From Setophaga petechia (taxonomy: Eukaryota; Chordata; Aves; Passeriformes; Parulidae), in NCBI GenBank assembly GCA_024362935.1, contig JANCRA010000019.1:14070501-14134500 (forward strand): a stretch of DNA of 64,000 bases, written 5' to 3'. Below are positions 62,401 through 64,000 of the stretch, piece by piece. Both the position numbers and the translations under genes were made by a program. The notes below the pieces were generated by a model. It searched no databases. It saw nothing but the letters and a program-made list of their open reading frames with translations, and was not told the origin of the DNA. The stretch's first letter is position 1; every line of letters begins with the position of its first letter.

Positions 62401-64000
62401 ATTTCAAAGCACATCCCCTTCTTCATTCATGGAGCACAACATATACTCACAAGCACAGTAGGAGGCAGCTTGAGTGAGGGAACGAGAGAGCTCTCCTCTG
62501 CTTGCTCTTCAGAAGTGGCAGTGGACCAGGGGGAAACATCCAGTTACCCAGATCTGACTTGTGTGCTGGCAGCTGGGCCACACTGCTTTTGCATACTAAA
62601 GCAGTGGTGTATGAAATGAACAAACATAAAAATGGGTATTGATGAAGTGTGATTCCACCCTTAAAGTGCAGCTGAATTCACTGCATCAGCCCAGGCAAGT
62701 GCCAAAAATGTGAGGGAGCTGCAACAACATCACATAATCTGTACAATGAAAAAGCTCAGGGTTAAATGGACCTCACAGCATGAATGTAAGATTGCCCATC
62801 TAGTGTGAGAGTATGAGTAAAATTCAGAGATAAATCCTGCAGGAATTGCAACAAATGGGATACATGAACAAATTTCAGGCCTGTGCAAAAACTATTGTTC
62901 CAACCACTTAATGTCAGTACCAGGGGAGCATTGAGCTCTGCAGGTCATACATATCTATGGGTAAGCCAGTGACCAAGCTGTGTGCTTATTGTCTGCACAT
63001 TTACACTGCTTAGTCCTTGAAAATTTGTCATCTTTATATGGTTCTATTTACTCACTTGGCCCTAGGAAAAAAAAGTTGGTTAGGAAGGAATTAGTAACTT
63101 TTTTTAAACTTGCCTTTTTTCCCAAGAAAGGAGCAGAATGATCTCTATTTTTCCCCCTTGTTTTCCGCCAGCATGCTGAAAGATGGGCATATTATCATGC
63201 TGATAAATTTTCCAAAGAATTCTGAAGAGCTGATCTGAACCAAATGTAAATACTAAGCAACACAACTCTTGACTTCTTTTTTTTTTTTTGTTCAGTGTGG
63301 TTACAGAAATCATTAAGTTGAGTAGGGCTTGGACTGAGATCTGTAATACTTTTTTCCATGTTCATCAGAGACCACTAAGTAACTTGAAAAATGTTCTTTT
63401 GTATCTTAGTAAACAAAAACAAAAATTAAGACCAAGTTTTTCCTCTATGTCATTCCAAGGTGAAACATTTTAACTTCCTTTGTGGTTTGTTCTTCCCTTG
63501 AAAGATGTATTAGAGTTTTAAAAGTGCCTTTAGACTGACAGACTGGCATGTCAAAACTGGTCCGGTTATTACTGATGCTTTATGCTCTCTGGAGCATGAC
63601 TGCCACAGTTATTTGGTTCTCAGTTATATGTTCGTGTGGGTAATTCCACTGCAGTCTTCCAAGGAGAAGTTCAAAACCATCAAGATTTATGCTGCTTCTG
63701 ATCCCTGAAATGTGATCTGTACACATTGTTTGTAAAGCACCTGAAGTTTATTAAGTTCTTGGCGCTCATGGGCATTTTTTTCACCTAAAAGCATCCACCT
63801 ACTGTTTATTGAAATCTACGTAGATCTGAACAAACTAAGCCCAGGGCTGTATCATCATGACAGGCAGCCACAGAGGAGTTAACTAAAATGTGCAAGCTAA
63901 GTCTCAATTTGTAATTAATAATTAACATTCATAAGATTTCAAACCCTTTACTCCCACTGTCAGGCTGTTACTTATCAAAATGTTTTCAGTGCAGTCAATG
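53425..64000. other. Intergenic DNA to the end of the window, no gene supported
   Basis: Same character as 33.8-52.5 kb: AT-rich, short frames only, no splice-flanked conserved peptide. Apart from the CR1 piece at 58.2 kb and small homopolymers (for example T runs near 63277-63290), no feature was recognised. Confidence 0.6.
58195..58320 (+). mobile_element. CR1 LINE 3' terminal fragment
   Basis: GGGGATGAGCAACTTCGTCT, AGTGACAGGGGGCTGG and GAGGATCTTTAAGGTGCCCT followed by CCAGCCAAAACTATG match the CR1 3' end (GATCTTTAAGGTCCCTTCC). Partial and diverged. Confidence 0.65.

Noticed and set aside
1..64000. Prokaryotic-type systems, CRISPR arrays, operons, telomeric repeat arrays
   Set aside because: The window is intron-bearing vertebrate DNA; no such arrays were seen, including no interstitial TTAGGG array beside TERF1.

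Overview
This is ordinary vertebrate nuclear DNA, AT-rich with two small CpG islands, and it is most probably from a passerine bird. The bird assignment rests on CR1 LINE remnants with the typical avian 3' end, avian-type solo LTRs, and two genes whose exons translate to TERF1 and SBSPON with bird-like lengths. The passerine assignment rests on a tRNA-Ile-headed, CR1-tailed SINE at 52466-52618, a structure known from songbirds. Species cannot be named. The order TERF1(+) then SBSPON(-) matches human 8q21, so conserved synteny is expected.

Layout. 1-4.5 kb: gene-poor DNA with an AT microsatellite and an ERVL-like LTR fragment. 4.5-5.3 kb: a 52-bp minisatellite running into the TERF1 CpG-island promoter, which has three inverted CCAAT boxes and GC boxes. 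5041-21028: TERF1 on + in ten coding exons (370 aa), encoding the shelterin subunit that binds duplex telomeric repeats; introns carry CR1, solo-LTR and small tandem repeats. 21.6-22.25 kb: a probable solo LTR just downstream of TERF1. 23760-32704: SBSPON on - in five coding exons (265 aa), a secreted somatomedin-B/thrombospondin-1 protein with its own CpG island and a 15-bp repeat abutting the start codon. 33.1-33.6 kb: a degenerate minisatellite, then a polypyrimidine tract. 34-64 kb: intergenic DNA in which no convincing gene was found, with a few CR1 pieces, one SINE, short duplications and hairpin-forming sequences.

The two genes converge tail to tail, with 2.7 kb between stop codons, and are functionally unrelated (nuclear telomere maintenance versus extracellular matrix). 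Both reading frames were rebuilt by hand: every intron is GT-AG and every junction keeps phase. No tRNA or rRNA gene, CRISPR array, or novel multi-gene system was found. The observations most worth a second look are the shortened TERF1 ends, the tandem repeats beside both promoters, the LTR in the shared 3' space, and two hairpin loci.
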